64,000 bases of DNA, taken from the NCBI GenBank assembly GCA_900471815.1, contig UICE01000007.1, positions 186,001-250,000 of the forward strand. Direction: 5' to 3'. Every line of letters begins with the position of its first letter. Positions within the stretch are counted from its first letter, which is position 1. Shown here one piece after another: positions 1 through 10,702 of this stretch. A program made the translations under genes and the position numbers. Below the pieces are notes generated by a model, which did not search any database, was not told where the DNA came from, and saw only the letters and a program-made list of their open reading frames with translations. The stretch is from Hyphomicrobiales bacterium. GTDB taxonomy: Bacteria; Pseudomonadota; Alphaproteobacteria; Rhizobiales; Rhizobiaceae.

Positions 1-1080
1 CGAAGACATGAGCGAGCCATAGACGCCACCATTGGAAATAGTGAATGTGCCGCCCTGCATGTCCGCCATCGACAGCGCGCCATCGCGTGCAGCTTTACCC
101 AGACGGCCAATATCCTTCTCGATTTCCGCAATGGACATCTGGTCGGCATTACGCACGACCGGAACGACAAGGCCCTTATCCGTGCCGACGGCAACGCCGA
201 CATGGGCAAAATTCTTGTAGATGATGTCGGTGCCGTCAATCTCGGCATTAACCGCAGGAATTTCCTTCAAGGCATGGGTGACAGCCTTGGTGAAGAAACC
301 CATGAAGCCGAGTTTGACACCATGCTTCTTCTCGAAAATTTCCTTGTAGCGGTTACGAAGGTCCATGACCGCAGACATATCCACCTCATTATAGGTGGTA
401 AGCATGGCAGCCGTGCTCTGCGCATCCTTGAGTCGGCGCGCAATGGTCTGGCGCAACCGCGTCATCTTCACGCGCTCTTCGCGCGAAGCATCATCTGGAG
501 CGGAAGCCGGACGGGCAACGGCCTTCGGTGCTTCGGCAGCAGCCGGTTGCGACGTAAAGCCCTTGGCAACGGCATCAAGAACATCACCCTTGAGAACCTG
601 GCCTCGCTTGCCGGAACCTTCGACCTGCGAAACAGATACACCTTTTTCGCTCAACAGCTTGGAAGCAGCCGGGGAAGCTGGCATTTCACTGGGCTTGCGC
701 TCGGAAATAGGCGTATTGCCTGCAACCTGAGCAGCCTTGTTTTCTGCCTCACCTGTGGTTGCCGCTGAACCTGGGCCGGATGCCTGTGCTACCGCGTCAG
801 GCTTGGCTTCTTCTTTCTTGGCAGGTGCAGCGGCCGCGCCCTCGCCGGAGCCGATCATGCCAAGCAAGGCGCCAACTTCAACCGTATCGCCTTCCTTGGC
901 GGTAATTTCGGCAAGCGAACCAGCAGCCGCAGCGGGCACTTCAATGGTCACTTTGTCGGTCTCAAGCTCGACCAGCGGTTCGTCGACAGCAATAGCTTCG
1001 CCGACCTTCTTGAACCATTTGCCGATTGTTGCTTCGGAAACGGATTCGCCCAGTGTTGGGACGCGGATTTCGGTTGCCAT
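1..1080 (-). CDS. sucB: Dihydrolipoamide succinyltransferase, E2 of 2-oxoglutarate dehydrogenase (partial, N-terminal 360 aa)
   Basis: E2 component that transfers succinyl groups from SucA to CoA. The lipoyl domain is at the N-terminus, with the lipoyl lysine in the ETDKVT context near residue 43. An Ala/Pro/Glu-rich linker follows, then the peripheral-subunit-binding domain (residues about 140-175, ending in [11 protein letters not shown]) and the start of the acyltransferase core. The frame is open to base 1, so the C-terminal catalytic HxxxD region lies outside the window. It is the last gene of mdh-sucCDAB, 67 bp after sucA, and starts at an ATG giving [13 protein letters not shown], the usual start for the family. 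Confidence 0.96.
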   Translation of the reverse strand, partial: MATEIRVPTLGESVSEATIGKWFKKVGEAIAVDEPLVELETDKVTIEVPAAAAGSLAEITAKEGDTVEVGALLGMIGSGEGAAAAPAKKEEAKPDAVAQASGPGSAATTGEAENKAAQVAGNTPISERKPSEMPASPAASKLLSEKGVSVSQVEGSGKRGQVLKGDVLDAVAKGFTSQPAAAEAPKAVARPASAPDDASREERVKMTRLRQTIARRLKDAQSTAAMLTTYNEVDMSAVMDLRNRYKEIFEKKHGVKLGFMGFFTKAVTHALKEIPAVNAEIDGTDIIYKNFAHVGVAVGTDKGLVVPVVRNADQMSIAEIEKDIGRLGKAARDGALSMADMQGGTFTISNGGVYGSLMSS

Positions 1081-1147
1081 ATTCTCAGCTCTCGTTGATC
1101 TATTTTAACTGCTCAAAGCGACGTCACGCCGCTCTATCTTTGTTTAC

Positions 1148-4100
1148 TTATGAACCCAGAGCATCTTCAAGGAATGCTTCAAGTTGTGCAAGGTGCTTGG
1201 ACATCAGGCCGGTCGCCGTTGAGGCTGCGGCAGGACGTCCGGTGTAACGGACCCGCTGATGCTTGGCATCAATATGCGCCAACACCCATTCCAGATAAGG
1301 ATCGATAAAGGCCCAGGCACCCATATTCTTGGGCTCTTCCTGACACCAGACCATCTCCGCATTGCGGAAACGCGAGAGTTCAGTGATCAGCGCCTTGGCC
1401 GGGAACGGGTAAAGCTGTTCGACGCGCAACAGATAGACATCGTCAATGCCGCGCTTTTCGCGCTCTTCGTAAAGGTCGTAATAGACCTTGCCGGAGCAGA
1501 GAACCACACGGCGGATTTTCGAATCCTTCTGCAGCTTGATCGGCTGATCCTTCAGCAGCTGCGCATCATCCCACAACAGACGGTGGAAGGAGGAATCGCC
1601 GGTGAAATCGCTGATCGACGATACCGCACGCTTATGACGCAGCAGAGATTTCGGCGTCATAAGGATCAGCGGCTTGCGGAAGTCGCGTTTCATCTGGCGG
1701 CGCAGAATATGGAAGTAATTTGCAGGTGTTGTGCAATTTGCAACCTGCATATTGTCTTCTGCACAAAGCTGCAAATAGCGCTCAAGACGAGCTGAAGAGT
1801 GCTCCGGACCCTGACCTTCATAGCCGTGTGGCAGCAGGCAAACCAGGCCCGACATACGCAGCCATTTACGCTCACCCGATGAGATGAACTGGTCAAATAT
1901 GACCTGCGCGCCATTGGCAAAGTCACCAAACTGAGCTTCCCAAAGGGTAAGCGCGCGCGGATCGGACAGCGAATAGCCATACTCAAACCCAAGGACAGCC
2001 TCTTCCGAAAGCATCGAATTGATGACTTCGTAAATTGCCTGACCTTTTTGAAGATTGTTCAGCGGAATGTAGCGTTGTTCCGTGTCCTGATCATAGAGCA
2101 CCGAATGCCGCTGGCTGAATGTACCGCGCTCGACGTCCTGACCTGACAGGCGAACGGGATGCCCCTCAATTGCCAGTGAGCCGAATGCCAGTGCTTCTGC
2201 TGTCGCCCAATCGAAACCTTCGCCGGTCTCGACCATCTTGGCGCGATTATCCTGAAAGCGCTGAATGGTGCGGTGAACATTGAAGCCCGCTGGCACTTCT
2301 GCCAGCTTCTTGCCGATTTCCTTGATGGTCTTCAGCGGAAGCCCCGTTTTGCCACGGCGCTGCTCATCAGCATTATCTGCTGTGCGCAAGCCGCTCCAGG
2401 CACCATCCAGCCAATCGGCCTTGTTGGGCTTGTAGTGTTGACCGGCCTCAAATTCCTGCTCGAGGTTTTCGCGCCACGTAGCACGCAGCTTTTCAAGATC
2501 GGCTTCAGTAATCAGGCCTTCTTCGATCAGCTTGGAGGAATAGAGCTGTACAGTCGTTTTCTGACCGCGAATGGTCTTGTACATCAGCGGCTGCGTGAAT
2601 GCAGGCTCATCGCCCTCATTATGGCCGAAGCGGCGATAGCAGAACATATCAATGACGACCGGCTTGTGGAAGGTCATGCGATATTCGGTGGCAATCTTCG
2701 CCACATAAACAACGGCTTCCGGATCGTCACCATTGACGTGGAAAATTGGCGCCTCAATCATCTTCGCCACATCGGATGGATAGGGCGAGGAACGCGAGAA
2801 ACGCGGATTGGTGGTAAAGCCGATCTGGTTATTGATGATGAAATGCACCGTACCGCCGACGCGATGACCGCGCAGACCGGAAAGGCCAAGACACTCGGCA
2901 ACAACGCCCTGACCAGCAAATGCCGCATCGCCATGCAGCAGCAGCGGCATGATCTTGGCACGCTCGGAAAGCGGCACAACTTCATCACGGTCGCGGCCAG
3001 CGAGCAGATCCTGCTTGGCACGAGCCTTACCCATGACAACCGGATTTACGATTTCCAGATGCGAGGGATTGGCTGTCAGCGACAGATGCACCTTGTTGCC
3101 GTCAAATTCGCGATCCGACGAAGCACCAAGATGATATTTTACGTCGCCCGAACCTTCCACGTCATCCGGTGCGTAAGAGCCGCCCTTGAACTCGTGGAAA
3201 ATGGCGCGATGCGGCTTGCGCATGAACTGGCTAAGCACATTGAGGCGTCCACGGTGAGCCATGCCAAGGACGATTTCCTTGAGGCCCATCGAGCCGCCAC
3301 GCTTGACAATCTGTTCCAGCGCCGGAATCAGCGATTCCGCACCATCAAGACCGAAGCGCTTGGTGCCTTTATATTTGACATCAATGAACTGTTCAAAGCC
3401 TTCAGCCTCGACCAGCTTGGAAAGGATCGCCTTCTTGCCTTCTGCGGTAAAGGCAACGCCTTTATCCGGGCCTTCTATGCGTTCCTGAATCCATGACTTT
3501 TCCACCGGATCGGAAATGTGCATGAACTCCACACCGATCGTCGAGCAATAGGTGCGCTGCAGGATATCGAGCATCTGCGGAATGGTCGCATATTCAAGAC
3601 CCAGCACATTATCGATGAAGATCTTGCGATCATAATCGGCTGGTGAGAAACCGTAGCTCTCTGGCGACAGCTCGTTATAGTCTTCCTTGACCTCGGCCAA
3701 TCCCAGCGGATCAAGCTTGGCATGTAGATGACCACGCATGCGGTATGCCCGGATCATCATGATGGCGCGAACAGAATCGCGCGCCGCATGAATGATGTCG
3801 GAGTCAGATGCCTTCGCTCCGGCAGCGCCGTTTGTTGCCGCTGCGCCGTTGGTGCCTTTCGACTTCAGCTTGTCCGTAATGTGCTTTTCGACTTCGCCCC
3901 AATTGCCATCAAGAGCAGAAACCAGCTCGCCATTACCCGCGATTGGCCAATTTGGCTTTTCCCAGGACGCACCCTTGGCGTTCTTCTGGATATCGTCTTT
4001 ATTATCGCCGAGATTGGCAAAGAATTCCTGCCATTCAGCATCCACCGATGCCGGGTCTTTCTCGTATTGTGCGTGAAGTTCCTCGATATAATGGGCATTG

Positions 4101-4159
4101 CCACCATAGAGAAATGAAGTGAGGGCAAAAAGATCGTTGGCCTGTTCTTGACGTGCCAT
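1148..4159 (-). CDS. sucA: 2-oxoglutarate dehydrogenase E1 component
   Basis: Thiamine-diphosphate-dependent decarboxylase of the 2-oxoglutarate dehydrogenase complex, 1003 aa, the length expected for Brucellaceae. Recognisable stretches are the GMAHRGRLNVL active-site segment, the FHVNGDDPEAV and RFGHNEGDEP regions around the ThDP/Mg site, and the GLVCLLPHGYEGQGPEHSSAR transketolase segment. The frame extends 15 codons upstream of the chosen ATG, but homologues start MARQEQAND, so I place the start at 4159. It lies 173 bp downstream of sucD and is followed by sucB. Confidence 0.96.
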   Translation of the reverse strand: MARQEQANDLFALTSFLYGGNAHYIEELHAQYEKDPASVDAEWQEFFANLGDNKDDIQKNAKGASWEKPNWPIAGNGELVSALDGNWGEVEKHITDKLKSKGTNGAAATNGAAGAKASDSDIIHAARDSVRAIMMIRAYRMRGHLHAKLDPLGLAEVKEDYNELSPESYGFSPADYDRKIFIDNVLGLEYATIPQMLDILQRTYCSTIGVEFMHISDPVEKSWIQERIEGPDKGVAFTAEGKKAILSKLVEAEGFEQFIDVKYKGTKRFGLDGAESLIPALEQIVKRGGSMGLKEIVLGMAHRGRLNVLSQFMRKPHRAIFHEFKGGSYAPDDVEGSGDVKYHLGASSDREFDGNKVHLSLTANPSHLEIVNPVVMGKARAKQDLLAGRDRDEVVPLSERAKIMPLLLHGDAAFAGQGVVAECLGLSGLRGHRVGGTVHFIINNQIGFTTNPRFSRSSPYPSDVAKMIEAPIFHVNGDDPEAVVYVAKIATEYRMTFHKPVVIDMFCYRRFGHNEGDEPAFTQPLMYKTIRGQKTTVQLYSSKLIEEGLITEADLEKLRATWRENLEQEFEAGQHYKPNKADWLDGAWSGLRTADNADEQRRGKTGLPLKTIKEIGKKLAEVPAGFNVHRTIQRFQDNRAKMVETGEGFDWATAEALAFGSLAIEGHPVRLSGQDVERGTFSQRHSVLYDQDTEQRYIPLNNLQKGQAIYEVINSMLSEEAVLGFEYGYSLSDPRALTLWEAQFGDFANGAQVIFDQFISSGERKWLRMSGLVCLLPHGYEGQGPEHSSARLERYLQLCAEDNMQVANCTTPANYFHILRRQMKRDFRKPLILMTPKSLLRHKRAVSSISDFTGDSSFHRLLWDDAQLLKDQPIKLQKDSKIRRVVLCSGKVYYDLYEEREKRGIDDVYLLRVEQLYPFPAKALITELSRFRNAEMVWCQEEPKNMGAWAFIDPYLEWVLAHIDAKHQRVRYTGRPAAASTATGLMSKHLAQLEAFLEDALGS

Positions 4160-4263
4160 ATTCGTGACCGGAGCTGTGCCCCGTCTCCCTTGATAAGAGC
4201 GCACCGGCCTTCCGATGCCACCCTGGGTGAGGCTCGCTCAAGCTATGAGCGTCCCCGCGGATT

Positions 4264-4321
4264 GATCAGGGCAGCAACTGCCCCGATCCTTCTTAGCTCT
4301 GATAAAGGCGAAAGTTCGCCT
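4264..4321 (-). other. Two hairpins in the sucD-sucA intercistronic region
   Basis: Two inverted repeats lie between the sucD stop and the sucA start. One is AGGCGAA/TTCGCCT with a 2-base turn at 4306-4321, only 11 bases from the sucD stop codon. The other is GGGCAG/CTGCCC with flanking GATC pairs at 4264-4288. Neither is followed by a U-run in the minus-strand transcript, so they look like mRNA-processing or 3'-end-stabilising structures rather than full terminators. Function is inferred. Confidence 0.5.
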
Positions 4322-4332
4322 CCTTTAAGGTC

Positions 4333-5247
4333 TTATCCCTTAAGGACTTCGACCAATGTCTTTCCAAGCTGCGCAGGCGATGGCGAAACGCGGATACCCG
4401 CTGCTTCCATTGCTGCGATCTTGTCTTCAGCGCCGCCCTTGCCGCCGGAAATAACTGCGCCGGCATGACCCATGGTACGTCCGGGAGGAGCCGTACGTCC
4501 GGCGATGAAACCGGCCATTGGCTTCTTGCGGCCGCGCTTTGCTTCATCAGCAATAAACTGCGCTGCGTCTTCTTCCGCCGAGCCGCCGATTTCACCGATC
4601 ATGATGATCGACTTGGTTTCTTCGTCAGCTAGGAACATTTCCAAGACGTCGATGAACTCGGTGCCCTTCACAGGATCACCGCCGATACCGACAGCTGTTG
4701 TCTGGCCAAGGCCTTCATTGGTCGTCTGGAACACTGCTTCATAAGTAAGCGTGCCGGAGCGCGATACAACACCCACCGAACCCTTCTTGAAGATATTGCC
4801 CGGCATGATGCCGATCTTGCATTCTTCAGGGGTGAGAACACCCGGGCAGTTCGGTCCGATCAGGCGTGACGACGAACGGTCAAGGCGAGCCTTGACGCGA
4901 ACCATATCCATGACCGGAATGCCTTCGGTGATGCAGATGATCAAAGGAATCTCTGCTTCAATGGCTTCCAGAATGGCTTCTGCCGCGCCCGCTGGCGGAA
5001 CGTAGATCACTGAAGCATTTGCGCCGGTCCGGTCCTTGCCTTCGGCAACCGAAGCAAAAATCGGCAACTGCGCGCTCGAACCGGTAGGCAGATTGCCTTC
5101 CCAGGTCTCGCCACCCTTCTTCGGGTGAATGCCACCAACCATCTGTGTACCGTAATAGGCAAGAGCCTGTTCGGTGTGGAATGTGCCGGTCTTACCGGTC
5201 AGGCCCTGAACGAGAACCTTGGTGTCTTTGTTAACAAGAATAGACAT
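4333..5247 (-). CDS. sucD: Succinyl-CoA synthetase, alpha subunit
   Basis: ADP/GDP-forming succinate-CoA ligase alpha subunit, 304 aa, binding CoA and carrying the phosphohistidine. N-terminal CoA-binding Rossmann domain ([12 protein letters not shown]), the IGPNCPGV segment, and the catalytic histidine in RTMGHAGA (about residue 254). It follows sucC after only 3 bases, as expected for two subunits translated together. Confidence 0.97.
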   Translation of the reverse strand: MSILVNKDTKVLVQGLTGKTGTFHTEQALAYYGTQMVGGIHPKKGGETWEGNLPTGSSAQLPIFASVAEGKDRTGANASVIYVPPAGAAEAILEAIEAEIPLIICITEGIPVMDMVRVKARLDRSSSRLIGPNCPGVLTPEECKIGIMPGNIFKKGSVGVVSRSGTLTYEAVFQTTNEGLGQTTAVGIGGDPVKGTEFIDVLEMFLADEETKSIIMIGEIGGSAEEDAAQFIADEAKRGRKKPMAGFIAGRTAPPGRTMGHAGAVISGGKGGAEDKIAAMEAAGIRVSPSPAQLGKTLVEVLKG

Positions 5248-5250
5248 GCC

Positions 5251-6447
5251 TTAGTTTCCCTTCACAGCCTTGACGATTTTCTGCGCCGCATCATCCAGAT
5301 CATCGGCGGAGACGACATTCAGACCACTCTCATTGATGATCTTCTTGCCGAGTTCAGCATTGGTGCCTTCGAGGCGAACAACCAGCGGCACCTTGAGGCC
5401 AACTTCCTTGACCGCAGCGATAACACCTTCTGCGATGATGTCGCATTTCATGATGCCGCCGAAGATATTGATCAGAATACCTTTTACAGCTGGATCAGCA
5501 GTGATGATCTTGAACGCAGCCGTTACCTTCTCCTTGCTGGCACCACCGCCAACATCGAGGAAGTTTGCTGGCTCCGCGCCATAGAGCTTGATGATATCCA
5601 TCGTTGCCATGGCAAGACCTGCACCATTGACCATGCAGCCAATATTGCCATCAAGAGCGACATAGGCGAGGTCATATTTGGATGCCTCGATTTCCTTCTC
5701 GTCTTCTTCGGTGGTGTCACGCAGCTCGACCACATCCGGATGACGGAAGAGAGCATTGCCATCAAATGAAACTTTGGCATCCAGAACACGCAGACGACCG
5801 TCTTTCATGACGATCAGCGGGTTCACTTCGAGCAGGCTCATGTCCTTCTCGGTGAAAGCCTTGTAGAGAATCGGGAAAAGCTTTTCGCCCTCGGCGCGTG
5901 CTTCGCCGCTCAAACCATAAGCATCGCTAATCGTCGCGATATCTTCTGCCGTAACGCCCTTTTCAGGGTCGATTGCAACAGTGATGATCTTTTCAGGCGT
6001 ATCGTGAGCAACAGCTTCAATATCCATGCCGCCTTCCGTGGAAACCACGAATGCGGGACGGCCAACAGCACGGTCGACCAGGATCGACAGATAAAGTTCG
6101 CGATCAATATCAGCGCCATCTTCGATGTAGAGGCGGTTGACCTGCTTACCAGCGGGACCGGTCTGCTTGGTAACCAATGTGTTGCCGAGCATTTCCTTGG
6201 CATTTGCAACAACTTCCTCGACGGACTTGGAGAGGCGCACACCGCCCTTTGCATCCGGACCGAGTTCCTTGAACTTGCCCTTACCGCGCCCACCGGCATG
6301 AATCTGGCTCTTCACCACATAAAGCGGACCGGGCAGTGTCTTTGCCCATTCTTCCGCCTGCTCGACCGAGTAAACGGCAACACCATTGGCGATTGGCGCA
6401 CCGAATGTGTGCAGCAGACGCTTGGCCTGATATTCATGAATATTCAT
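5251..6447 (-). CDS. sucC: Succinyl-CoA synthetase, beta subunit
   Basis: ATP-grasp beta subunit, 398 aa, starting [12 protein letters not shown], which is nearly invariant in the family. It shows the [14 protein letters not shown] nucleotide-binding segment, the EVNPLIV metal-binding motif near residue 207, and the C-terminal GGIMKCD and RLEGTN motifs of the subunit interface and succinate site. It is the second cistron of the operon, separated from mdh by 70 bp that contain a hairpin. Confidence 0.97.
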   Translation of the reverse strand: MNIHEYQAKRLLHTFGAPIANGVAVYSVEQAEEWAKTLPGPLYVVKSQIHAGGRGKGKFKELGPDAKGGVRLSKSVEEVVANAKEMLGNTLVTKQTGPAGKQVNRLYIEDGADIDRELYLSILVDRAVGRPAFVVSTEGGMDIEAVAHDTPEKIITVAIDPEKGVTAEDIATISDAYGLSGEARAEGEKLFPILYKAFTEKDMSLLEVNPLIVMKDGRLRVLDAKVSFDGNALFRHPDVVELRDTTEEDEKEIEASKYDLAYVALDGNIGCMVNGAGLAMATMDIIKLYGAEPANFLDVGGGASKEKVTAAFKIITADPAVKGILINIFGGIMKCDIIAEGVIAAVKEVGLKVPLVVRLEGTNAELGKKIINESGLNVVSADDLDDAAQKIVKAVKGN

Positions 6448-6468
6448 ATGATATTTCCTCTACGAATA

Positions 6469-6490
6469 ATCCTGAGCCGTAGCTCAGGAT
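6469..6490 (-). other. Perfect hairpin between mdh and sucC
   Basis: A 9-bp perfect stem (ATCCTGAGC / GCTCAGGAT) with a 4-base loop sits in the 70-bp mdh-sucC spacer, about 20 bases upstream of the sucC start. In the minus-strand RNA it is followed by GATTATTCG rather than a U-run, so full termination is unlikely. An RNase-protected boundary that adjusts mdh relative to suc mRNA is plausible. Confidence 0.5.
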
Positions 6491-6517
6491 CGTTTCAGAA
6501 TTGTTTCGTGAACCAAA

Positions 6518-7516
<999 letters not shown>

Positions 7517-7758
7517 TTAATGCCTTAACCGACGTCAAAGACCAAAATAACGATTATCAGAAATGCTAGTCGGCAATCTGTCGCCATATGCCTCTGCGTT
7601 GGGTGGTTCGAATATTCCTCTTTCAAAAATAACTCAACTTAAAATTTTCCCCTCAATGAATTCAATCGTTTAGATTTGATGGGACTTACGTAAACGTCAA
7701 TCAGATTTAGCATTTTGAGTTATTTCGATAGTCTCTTTACACGCCAAAAGTATCAGTC

Positions 7759-8928
7759 TCATGAAGCTGCGGCCGTTGGGCGGGCGGCACCTTCAAGATA
7801 TTCTTCGCTTTGCATTTCGAACAGCCGCGACGCCGTACGGTCAAATTCAAAAGCTTCGGTTCCGCGGTTGGCGACATAAAGTTTGTCGGGAGAAGCGGCG
7901 GCCGAAATCACGATGTGCACGTGATTGTCATAGAGAATATCGATAAGGATGATGAAACGCTTGGCCTCATTCCTGCGCGCGTGATCGAGCACAGGTACCG
8001 CATCGATGAAAATCGTCTTGTATCGTTGGATGATGGCTGTGTAGTCCGCCGCCCCGAGCGGTTTGGAGCAGAGATCAGCGAAGGTAAATCTTGCTGCGTT
8101 GGTGCCGGCCTTCGGTATCACCACCGAGCGGCCCTTTACCGTCACGCTGTCGGACGCGACTGTCGCGCCTTCGGTGGCTGCGTGCCATGCCTCATCCATC
8201 AAACGATTCGATTCATCGTTCAGAGGGGAAAGATAAACCGGCATGCGATTAAGCTTCTCCAGCCGGTAATCGGTGCGCGCATCCAGATTGATGACGTCCA
8301 CATGGGTTTTCAGCAAATCAATGAACGGCAGGAATAGCTGGCGATTGAGCCCGTCGCGATAAAGGTTATCGGGCAAAACGTTAGAGGTGGCAACAAGGAC
8401 AACGCCGCGTTCGAACAAGGCTCGAAACAGGCGCGACAGGATCATGGCATCGGCAATATCCGTAACCGTGAACTCATCGAAACAGAGCACCCATGATTGT
8501 TCAGCCAGAGCGTCGGCAACAGGCGGTATCGGATCCTCCTGTTTTGTTTCGCCGTTCTTGAGAGCCTTGCGATGCGCATTGATACGCTCGTGAACATCGG
8601 CCATAAAATCGAGAAAATGGGCACGGCGCTTGCGTTTTACCGGGACAAGTTGATGAAACATGTCCATGAGCATGGTTTTGCCCCGTCCAACTTCACCGTA
8701 AATATAAAGGCCTTTGACGATCTCGTTGCGCGGAGATTTTCGACTGAAAAGCCAACCCAGGGCACTGGATTTCGTCGCAAGACGCTTCGTTGCGACATCG
8801 CGGATAAGCCGGTCGAAACGCAAGGCCAGCTGCTGTTGCGCGGGGTCCATATCAAGCTCCCCCGACTGAACGAGCGCCTGGTAGCGCTCGTTCACCGAGG
8901 GAAACACTTTCAGATTATCATGCGACAT
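7759..8928 (-). CDS. zapE: ZapE/AFG1-family AAA-like ATPase
   Basis: 389-aa P-loop ATPase. Walker A is GEVGRGKTM (residues about 78-86), Walker B is WVLCFDEF, and the sensor-like TSNV motif follows. Bacterial ZapE associates with the Z-ring; the mitochondrial homologue AFG1/LACE1 handles respiratory-chain proteins. It lies upstream of mdh on the same strand with a 278-bp gap. The preceding omp19 gene ends 34 bp before its start, so the two could share a transcript. Confidence 0.92.
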   Translation of the reverse strand: MSHDNLKVFPSVNERYQALVQSGELDMDPAQQQLALRFDRLIRDVATKRLATKSSALGWLFSRKSPRNEIVKGLYIYGEVGRGKTMLMDMFHQLVPVKRKRRAHFLDFMADVHERINAHRKALKNGETKQEDPIPPVADALAEQSWVLCFDEFTVTDIADAMILSRLFRALFERGVVLVATSNVLPDNLYRDGLNRQLFLPFIDLLKTHVDVINLDARTDYRLEKLNRMPVYLSPLNDESNRLMDEAWHAATEGATVASDSVTVKGRSVVIPKAGTNAARFTFADLCSKPLGAADYTAIIQRYKTIFIDAVPVLDHARRNEAKRFIILIDILYDNHVHIVISAAASPDKLYVANRGTEAFEFDRTASRLFEMQSEEYLEGAARPTAAAS

Positions 8929-8962
8929 GCGGGAAGCAGTCTCTCAAGGCCGCGCCTTGTTT

Positions 8963-9496
8963 TTAGCGCGAGAGCGTCAGGTTCTGTCCACCGGATGTCT
9001 GACCGTCAAACTTTGACCCACCTGACGAATAAAGCCGCGCCACAGTACCGCCTGCTGCATCATACAGGGTAAGCTGCTTGCCACTGACTGCCCACGAGGA
9101 CAGCGTTGCTAGCTCGCCGGGGCAACGAAGCGGACCGGCGCGATAGCCCTGGCCAAATTTTGTCTGCGGGGTCGCAATCTTGCAGCTCTGACCGCCCATA
9201 CTCGCATTCCATACACCGGCCACGCTGCCAGCGGTAAGGTCAGGCGCGTTTTCAGGCGGCAACGATGCCACTTGCGTATTGGGTTGAGCGCTTGGAGCCG
9301 CGCCAGCAGTGGTTGGCGCCGTCGGAAACTGATTGCCGCCGGGCGGTGGAAGCTGGCTCTGCCTGACAGAGCCGGAAGGAGCCGCTTGCAACGGTGCTGG
9401 TCCCGAATCCATCGGTTCCATCCGCGAACTCTGGCATCCGGCCAACACCATGCCAACAGCGGCAACGGTCAGCAAATTGACCTTCAAAGTTCCCAT
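8963..9496 (-). CDS. omp19: Outer-membrane lipoprotein Omp19 (AprI/Inh family protease inhibitor)
   Basis: 177-aa lipoprotein, exactly the length I recall for Brucella Omp19. The signal peptide ends in the lipobox LAGC with Cys about 20. A Pro/Ala/Gln-rich linker follows, then a C-terminal beta-barrel inhibitor domain beginning GVWNASMGGQSCKI with a conserved Cys pair (QSCK / LRCPG). The frame extends 22 codons upstream, but the ATG at 9494-9496 has a GAGG Shine-Dalgarno and starts the signal peptide directly. In Brucella the protein inhibits host proteases and is surface exposed; that role is carried over here by homology. Confidence 0.93.
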   Translation of the reverse strand: MGTLKVNLLTVAAVGMVLAGCQSSRMEPMDSGPAPLQAAPSGSVRQSQLPPPGGNQFPTAPTTAGAAPSAQPNTQVASLPPENAPDLTAGSVAGVWNASMGGQSCKIATPQTKFGQGYRAGPLRCPGELATLSSWAVSGKQLTLYDAAGGTVARLYSSGGSKFDGQTSGGQNLTLSR

Positions 9497-9831
9497 AACC
9501 TCAGTTCTCCATCTGCATAATCTGATTCGGGAATACCAACCCATTCCCTTGTGATTAACCATGATACAATGGCCATCTGGCCGAAATTCTCAACCCAAAT
9601 ACCAAAAAAACCACCGTTCAACGGCATTTCCATTGGCAAATGCACCCAAAAGCTGGCCGGAATGACAATATCGCCACACATGACCGCGCCAGCCTTTCGG
9701 TCAGTTGAGTCGCATTAACCAGTTTAAGCATTTCAAGGTGAATAAAGTCTTATTATGTCGTGCGAAGCTGCGACCAAAATTTAAAGCCCAAACCCATTGA
9801 ACTTCCACAAGTGCCGACGTATTTCTTGATA
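9497..9831. other. Divergent intergenic region omp19 / siderophore-interacting protein
   Basis: 335 bp separate two divergent genes. No convincing gene or RNA was found. It must contain both promoters. A GTG at 9760 could extend the plus-strand gene by 24 codons, but no homology-like residues are visible in that extension. Confidence 0.4.
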
Positions 9832-10638
9832 ATGACAGTCATAAATAAAACACCCCAGAGAATTCGTCACGAAACCCGCCTTCGCGTGCTTGAGGTTCAA
9901 GCTGTGAGGCATTTGACGCCGCTCATGTTGCGCGTCACCCTTGCTGGAGATCAACTCGAAGGTTTTACCAGCCCCGGATATGGCGATCACATCAAGATTT
10001 TCTTTTCGCCGCTTGGTGAAGAGCCTGTATTGCCGACACTTGGCCCCGATGGCGTTACCTTCCCGGAAGGCAAGCCACGACCGCAAATGCGCGATTATAC
10101 ACCGCGCAATTATCACGCCGCCACCAACACGCTTGATGTCGATTTCGTCCTGCATGGGGATGGGCCAGCCTCAAGCTGGGCTGCCCAGGCTGCTATTGGA
10201 CAGAAGCTCGTGATCGGCGGGCCCCGAGGCTCGATGATCGTTTCCGATGCCTTCGACTGGTATTTTCTGGCGGGAGACGAGACTGCGCTCCCTGCAATCA
10301 GCCGCCGGTTGGAAGAACTCCCTGCTTCATCCCGTGCCATCGCAGTCATAGAAGTGGCCGGTAAGGAAGAAGAGCAATCGATCAACACCGACGCAAATGC
10401 CGAGATCATCTGGGTTCATCGCAATGGCGCTGAAGCCGGGAATAATGATCTACTGCTACGGAAAATTGAGACGCTCGATCTGCCAAGCGGCGATTGCTAT
10501 GCTTTCATAGCCAGCGAAAGCAGCGCTTCAAAAGCAATACGCCAATATCTGGTTGAGCATCGTGGCCTGAACGGCGAATGGGTAAAAGCAGCGGGCTATT
10601 GGCTGCGCGGCGTTGCAGACGCGCACGAGCCGCATTGA
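9832..10638 (+). CDS. Siderophore-interacting protein (SIP) family flavin reductase
   Basis: FAD-binding ferric-siderophore reductase-like protein, 268 aa from the ATG. The FAD isoalloxazine motif RDYTPRNY (R-x-Y-[ST] type) lies near residue 90. A C-terminal SIP NAD(P)H domain holds the AGDETALPA segment and the closing GYWLRG motif typical of ViuB/YqjH proteins. Such enzymes reduce Fe(III)-chelates in the cytoplasm to release iron. The Shine-Dalgarno is weak, so the exact start is uncertain. It stands alone, 13 kb from the metallophore-like cluster. Confidence 0.88.
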   Translation: MTVINKTPQRIRHETRLRVLEVQAVRHLTPLMLRVTLAGDQLEGFTSPGYGDHIKIFFSPLGEEPVLPTLGPDGVTFPEGKPRPQMRDYTPRNYHAATNTLDVDFVLHGDGPASSWAAQAAIGQKLVIGGPRGSMIVSDAFDWYFLAGDETALPAISRRLEELPASSRAIAVIEVAGKEEEQSINTDANAEIIWVHRNGAEAGNNDLLLRKIETLDLPSGDCYAFIASESSASKAIRQYLVEHRGLNGEWVKAAGYWLRGVADAHEPH

Positions 10639-10702
10639 TCTCTTGACGTTGCGACGTTGAAACGGGTCAGTTAGGCTCGTCTGCAACTCTATGGGAGCAG
10701 TC

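Noticed and set aside
2273-3496. 407-codon open frame on the plus strand opposite sucA
   Set aside because: It lies fully antisense to a clear sucA, has no recognisable motif, and its codon pattern mirrors the third-position bias of the real gene.
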